Source of the DNA: Pomphorhynchus laevis
Taxonomy: Eukaryota; Acanthocephala; Palaeacanthocephala; Echinorhynchida; Pomphorhynchidae
DNA length: 64,000 bases
Assembly (NCBI GenBank): GCA_012934845.2
Contig: WNNJ02000571.1
Location: forward strand, 1 to 64,000
Reading direction: 5' to 3'
Each line of letters begins with the position of its first letter. Position 1 is the first letter of the stretch. Shown one piece after another: positions 58,930 through 64,000 of this stretch. The notes beneath the pieces were generated by a model. That model did no database searches, was not told where the DNA came from, and worked only from the letters and a program-made list of their open reading frames with translations. A program made the translations under genes and the position numbers.

Positions 58930-59404
58930 TACAGAACTTCCACCCTTCGTTGTATCAGAGAGAGACCGTATAATATATGAATCTGCTAGACAAATTCACA
59001 GGCATATATCGTATTGTCTTTTCTACGGGGGATCTAGCCAAGCAATATAAAAATTCTTCGATAACAATCTATCTGAGTTTGGAACGATTATATTTAAGCC
59101 GTTATTTGCCTGTCAAGATTACCAATATATCCACCGATCTCAAAGACGTTGATATTATACAGTTTTAAAAACTATATGGTTTGAAGGAGATCAGGTTTTT
59201 AAAGAATAAATCTGGTCTTGGGATTCTTATGGCGTTTGGTAAAACACCAATCGACGTTGCTCTGGTAAAATCTAAATCAAACCACAACCCCTTTCTTGAA
59301 ACAAACATAGGTTTTACATTAATTTCCATGAATTGCACAATGGATACGGATCAAAAGTATGATGTGTTGCCTATACATGATATATTCTTAATCGTAATAT
59401 AATG
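58930..59404 (+). mobile_element. LINE ORF1 fragment, same family as 15144-19050
   Basis: 58977-59402 reads RIVFSTGDLAKQYK, KLYGLKEIRFLK, then VALVKSKSNHNPFLETNIGF, matching SVKILDN.., KLYGLQSVRQV and SKSSANPFLGFNLGF of the ORF1 at 17876-19007. It stops before the zinc knuckles. Frame breaks present. Confidence 0.7.
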
Positions 59405-61245
59405 GAAACCTAACTTATTTCGACTTCCAAAATGTTTCGAGTACAAATGATTTATATCAGAACTTGCACGCATATGCAGGGATTCTCTCAATAATTCGGA
59501 AACTTTTAATAAATACATAATCTTTGGACGCCTTATTCTTCAACGTAATTATTGTCAATTTCCCAAATCATCGAAATCGACTTTATCACGACGATTAGAC
59601 ATGTAGTTCAATAATGACTATGCTGGATAATACGCTGAATCCTAGGTCCTTCAGAATATTGAAGCCTTAAAAATTCAATCTTCGAAGCCAAGAGTTTGGC
59701 GGAAAAAAATTGTTTAATTGGTTAAAAGCTCTAGATTAAACAGTAATGCATTTTCTAGATACTGACTCTAATGCTAAAATTCATTTGCAACCAGCGGATG
59801 CGAATGGTTCTAAATTGTCCGGAAATTATTACTCGACAAGCCTCCTGTACCTATCCCATTAGACCCTAATCCAGTTAACTGGTCTTTCCCAATCACTATT
59901 CCAAATTTTCATCCCGTAATGTTTTATTCAACCGACATCGAATTAATCATACGTATGGCTAAATGTGTTTAAGGTGGAGCAGGTCCCATGTAAATGATAC
60001 ACAGTTATGGCTGTAGATGCTAACTAAGTTTGGCCACGAATCTGCTGAATTGACTAGAATTTTGTCAGCGTTTGGTAAATGGTTAGCTACTGAGCTTATG
60101 CATAGTAATGTTATAAATGCATTGGTTTCAAGCAGATTAATATCCTTTAATAAAAAATTGGGAATAAGGCCTATTAGTAAGATAACATTAGTAGGAGAAT
60201 AATGTCGAAAGTTGTTTTTTTCTATAATTTCCAACGATATTCAAGAAGTGTGTCGACGGTTGCAAATGTGCGCTGGTCAACGAGCTGGAGTTGAGTGAGC
60301 CTCTCATTCAGTTCGCGAATGCCTATTTAGAGTTCTCGATACAATTATTCTCACTAGCGATGTAGATAATGCATTTAACAGAATAAATTAAAAGGCAGAT
60401 CTATCTAATATTCCGCTTTGCCCCTCTATGTCAACCATATTCCACAAAATTTACGATAACCATTCGAATTTTTCAACTGGTAACAATTTCATCACTTCAC
60501 AAGAAGGCCTTACGCAAGGTGATGTACTTGATATACCTGCTTACGCCCTAACAACTTTACCATTATTGTTGAGCATGACCGAGGAGTTTCCTCACATCAA
60601 CCAATTCTGGTTCGCGGATGTCGGCAATTTGGTATGTGAACCTTTGCAAATTTACAATGCTTTCAAATACTTGTGTGACTTCGGCCGTACTTTCGGATTT
60701 TATGTAAATATAAACAAATGTGTGCTACTAAATAGTCCCGAAAATGCGGATAGTACTCGCCAACTTTTTAATGATACAGGAATCGACATTGTTGTCGAAG
60801 ACACATTAGTACTCAGTGCTCCAATTGTAACAGATGATTATATAAATAAAAGAACGGAACAACAGATCCCAAAATATTGCTCGTTAGTAAATCGTCTAGC
60901 TAAAATGTGTTATCTATCGATAAGACATGATTCGATTCGTGATATCATTTCTAACACCTTAACAGAAATATGTGATAATGTTCAAAAAGAGCCAACACTA
61001 CTGTCAGTGAATTATAGTATACATTTCGAGCGCATATCTACTAGTCGCGCTCGTGATGCACGTTTGGATATCGTTTGCTGTGGTTTTTATGGAAGTCGTT
61101 CGGAGCGAACTTTATTTGATACCCGCGTTTGTAATAACCATTCCTACTAAGAAGAATTGACAAATTTACGGTCAAAGATTGTAATTCAGCTGGCACGCTC
61201 AATTTTTGTATTTGTGGTCCTAGTTCTACTCGACATTGACCTGTG
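59405..61245 (+). mobile_element. RLE-family LINE, internally deleted
   Basis: Begins at a position matching the N-terminal region (NLHAYAGILS near 59465), then FGRLILQRN, TKFGHESAELTRILS (60020-60070) and LVSSRLISFNKKLGIRPIS. The open stretch 60428-61150 has EGLTQGDVLDIPAYALTTLP, FADVGNLV (YADD box altered to FADV) and FGFYVNINKC, and jumps from the thumb (NRLAKMC) straight to the endonuclease (RHDSIRDIISNTLTEI, RLDIVCCGFYG, LFDTRVCN). The C-terminal LRSKIVIQLARSI follows at about 61165. Two large internal deletions and several breaks. Confidence 0.8.
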
Positions 61246-62635
61246 AATTAATTGAACTAAAATTAGTGTAACGGTATTTGTATTGTATTTTGATTTTGTT
61301 TATAACAAATGATTTTTTGGAGAAAAAACATTTATTCACTACACGGGTGATTTGTTGAATTTTCTTCCACAGATTACTTACTATATAACCTGGCAGAAGT
61401 GCTATGACTTGATGAGGAAAATATCAATGCCGATTTTTTCAGAATAATAAATACATTTATTTTTTTCCTTATTGATGGATATGCGCCCTAATACAATTAT
61501 TAAAGTATCAAAATCAATTTTAAAATATATAAAATATTATTCTGTTATTAAAGAACATTATATATTGTTTCTTGTTATTATCGATCCAATATGATTATGT
61601 AACTAATAGAATTATTGCTTCAACGTTACTGCACTAATTTATTTTAATTCCGCCTTATCCAGTCAGCAACATTATACATACAACTTTACCTTCCAATTTG
61701 TTTTAAAATCTCGCAATGATTTTGTTACATCTTATCAGTGCACAAGATAAAAGTTATCAATTTACCCATTAAGTAAACTACGGGCATTCGAATAGAAGTT
61801 ATTGATATATTTGGGCAAGGCCACAAATACAAATCACCTATAGAAGTATGTAACGATAAGGATTTTATCTCCAACGTTAAAATGGACGTTCAATGAATAT
61901 TCATAGAATATTTTTACAAAAACTTGGAATATTTTTACGATAAATGAAATAAAATTTAAGTGAATAAAATAATTGTATTATTTGCAAAAATCATAATTAG
62001 TTATTTGATAAATTTAAAAGTTAAATGAGTTATTAATTTTATCAGTTATTTTATTATATTTAGTATTATTATTTATTAAAATAATAAATGATAATTAATA
62101 ATAAATATTTATAAATATTAATTATAAATAATAAATATTTAGTAAAATGTTTGTGGGTATTAATTGTATAATAATAGTATATATAATATAATAGTACTTT
62201 TAACAAAGCAATTTTATTTTACTATGAATGATCAATTGCATTGAAAGTTTTAATGAATCTTAATATGTGCCTTGGAATTTTAATGATGATTCTATAAACC
62301 TTGGCGTATTATTTGGGTGAAATCTGATAGTACAATTTTATTAGCAATCTGAATTTGACGACATAATTAACGTCTTTTAAGACGTCATAAATGACAGTAT
62401 AATTGTTCTTCAAATTGGTAACTGTTAAAATATATATAAAGTGAAGCTTGCCTTAAGGGCATTTAACTTATGTGCATTTGAGGTGATAGTAAGTATCGTA
62501 AAAGTATAACCTAATGTTTTGTACGCAGCATACATTGTGATTAATATGCTTTAATTATCCGAATGACAGCAAAATAATTAAGATGTTTAACATTTTTAAA
62601 CATTAAACAAATATCTATGTCCAAATGAATCGAAT
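61246..62635. other. No gene seen
   Basis: About 1.4 kb of AT-rich sequence; only simple repeats of TAAT type. Nothing recognised. Confidence 0.5.
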
Positions 62636-62945
62636 CAGCTAAGTGAGTCCATGTATTTAATAAAATTATAAAATAAACAAAACATAATAATGCTAAATCA
62701 AAATTTAATAATTAAATAATAAAATTAATAATTATTATTAATAATAATTAATAATTAAGATTTTTTATAATTTAAATCAAGTTAAAATAAAAAAATAAAA
62801 TTTTAAATAAAAGTCATTTTTATGAATTGACTAATAAATAACAGACGTTGTATCAGAATAAGGATTAGAGGTCGTCAGGAGGAACTGCTGTGCTATTAGG
62901 TTTAGGCACCTACCTCCTCTAACCAACATAGCAGCAAATATGTTT
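62636..62945 (-). mobile_element. Naiad tail fragment
   Basis: Terminal box ATCAGCTAAGTGAGTC at 62634-62649, then the AT-rich tail, GGTCGTCAGGAGGAACTGC (62870-62888) and the CTGTGCTATT/AACATAGCAG stem. Cut inside the stem region. No coding part. Confidence 0.75.
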
Positions 62946-63356
62946 ATATTTGTTTCGTGCATTTTATATAATTACAAAAACGCTAAAAGATTATTTTTCA
63001 AAAATTATTTGTTAGGATAATATAGCTAATTAAAATTGAACAAGCGTAGTAAATATAGTGGTTTCTGTTTCAAGATAACAGTAAATTATAATCAAATTAT
63101 AATAAAAATACTGTTTAATTATAGTAAATTATAGTAAATTTTGATATTAAATTACTGTTTAATATCAAAATTAAGATACTGTTTTTCTGTTTAAAGATAA
63201 CAGTAAATTACAGTAAATTATAGTTCTGATGACCTCTAATCCTTATTCTGATACATCGTCGCTTATTTATTAGTCAACTCATAAAAATGACGTTTATTTT
63301 AAATTTCAATTTTAAATTTTAACTTGATATAAGCTATATAAAATCTTATATAATTA

Positions 63357-63726
63357 ATACTAAACCCATTATCTTATTCCATTTCAAATATATAGTTTTT
63401 CAGTAACAAAGAAGAAAATAATTTTCCTTTATTTGACAAAATTCAATATTTCGATAGCTCCCCATCATCATTCTTTTTTCTTTTTGTTTGTTTTAAAATG
63501 TGTGTAAAATTTTAGCGTATGATTGTTTTGTTTTTCGGTATTTTCCTTTTCTTTTGAAGTAGAAATGCGGGGCACATCAATCCTTGCACTTTTGCATAAA
63601 TGTTAAAAAATGAAATTTTGTGAACATTTTATTGTAATCCTGATGATGATAGCAGGAGCTATAGAAATATTAAATATTTTCAAATAAATAAAAATTATTT
63701 TCCTCTTTGTTCCTGTAAAACTATAT
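63357..63726. mobile_element. 370-bp inverted-repeat element with hammerhead-like core
   Basis: Inserted in a PLE tail and flanked by exact 14-bp direct repeats ATCTTATATAATTA (63343-63356 and 63727-63740). Its arms (about 63388-63480 and 63640-63726) are imperfect inverted repeats. No open frame. A 14-bp target duplication argues for reverse transcription-type insertion. Confidence 0.7.
63634..63675 (+). ncRNA. Hammerhead-like motif (candidate)
   Basis: CTGATGA (63640-63646), a stem-loop ATAGC-AGGA-GCTAT with a bulged G, then GAAA (63664-63667) and TATT. The stem II plan is the same as in the elements at 294-458 and 497-817 although the sequences differ. Stem I is poor. Confidence 0.4.
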
Positions 63727-63798
63727 ATCTTATATAATTATTTACTTTTATTTTTGATATATATAGTTTAAAATATGTAGACTAAGTTGAGGAATTGT

Positions 63799-64000
63799 GG
63801 CCGAAACATTTTAACATGGCAGTTCCTTCTGATAACCTCTTATCTTTATTATAATCCATCGTCTGTTATTTATTAGTCAATTCATAAAAATTGACTTTTA
63901 TTTTAAATTTCAATTTTTTATTTTAACTTGATATAAAAATAAATTGTATAATATCTTATATAATTATTTAATATTTATCTTTACTTTTAATTTATATATA
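63799..64000 (+). mobile_element. Naiad tail 2, directly behind tail 1; runs off the window
   Basis: GGCCGAAACATTTTAACATG, GCAGTTCCTTCTGATAACCTC and the AT-rich tail repeat the plan of tail 1 in the same orientation. Direct tandem tails are the pseudo-LTR arrangement known for PLEs. Confidence 0.7.

Larger units (their letters stand above)
63217..63798 (+). mobile_element. Naiad tail 1, interrupted by a small element
   Basis: GTTCTGATGACCTCTAATCC at 63219, an AT-rich tail to 63356, then after a 370-bp insertion it resumes at 63727 and ends in GTAGACTAAGTTGAG (63777-63791). Confidence 0.75.

Overview
This is AT-rich animal (invertebrate metazoan) DNA. It holds one host gene of 14 spliced exons, a second, intronless host-type gene, and a dense, nested load of Penelope-like elements (PLEs), LINEs, small fold-back elements and microsatellites. 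The exact phylum cannot be read from the window. No bacterial operons, rRNA, tRNA or CRISPR were seen.

Layout. (1) 1-10664 and 37600-48265 are two copies of one segment, about 99.9% identical by eye. It carries small ribozyme-like fold-back elements, a broken Naiad-type PLE, a hAT-like MITE, a hairpin cluster, a ~33-bp minisatellite, exons 4-9 of a poly(ADP-ribose) glycohydrolase (PARG) gene, and the start of a LINE. (2) 10665-19050, minus strand: a truncated LINE with an endonuclease of the restriction-like (RLE) type, then an intact-looking full-length copy of the same family with a 16-bp target-site duplication, then an APE-type LINE with a (TAA)n tail. (3) 19050-25115: a decayed canonical PLE (RT then GIY-YIG) split by a permuted PLE (GIY-YIG then RT) on the other strand. 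(4) 26308-27924: an intronless group II PLP decarboxylase with a TATA box and poly(A) signal. (5) 29150-31290: two Naiad fragments. (6) 57774-31600, minus strand: a complete PARG gene whose 14 exons join in perfect phase into 532 codons. Its introns hold most of the repeats, including a 2.9-kb LINE. (7) 58930-64000: LINE remnants and PLE tails, with two tails in direct tandem at the right edge.

How the parts relate. PARG copy B (full) and copy A (exons 4-9 in view, the rest off the left edge) lie head to tail 37.6 kb apart. The breakpoint of copy A falls inside the intron-3 LINE, where it meets an inverted LINE of the same family. The segment is therefore either a very recent LINE-associated tandem duplication or an uncollapsed haplotype in the assembly. 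The most novel signal is a set of small elements (165-370 bp) flanked by 12-14-bp direct repeats and carrying a hammerhead-like core (CTGAWGA, stem, GAAA) next to abundant PLEs. This is what retrozyme-like non-autonomous partners of PLEs would look like. All protein identities rest on motif recognition by eye, not on searches.
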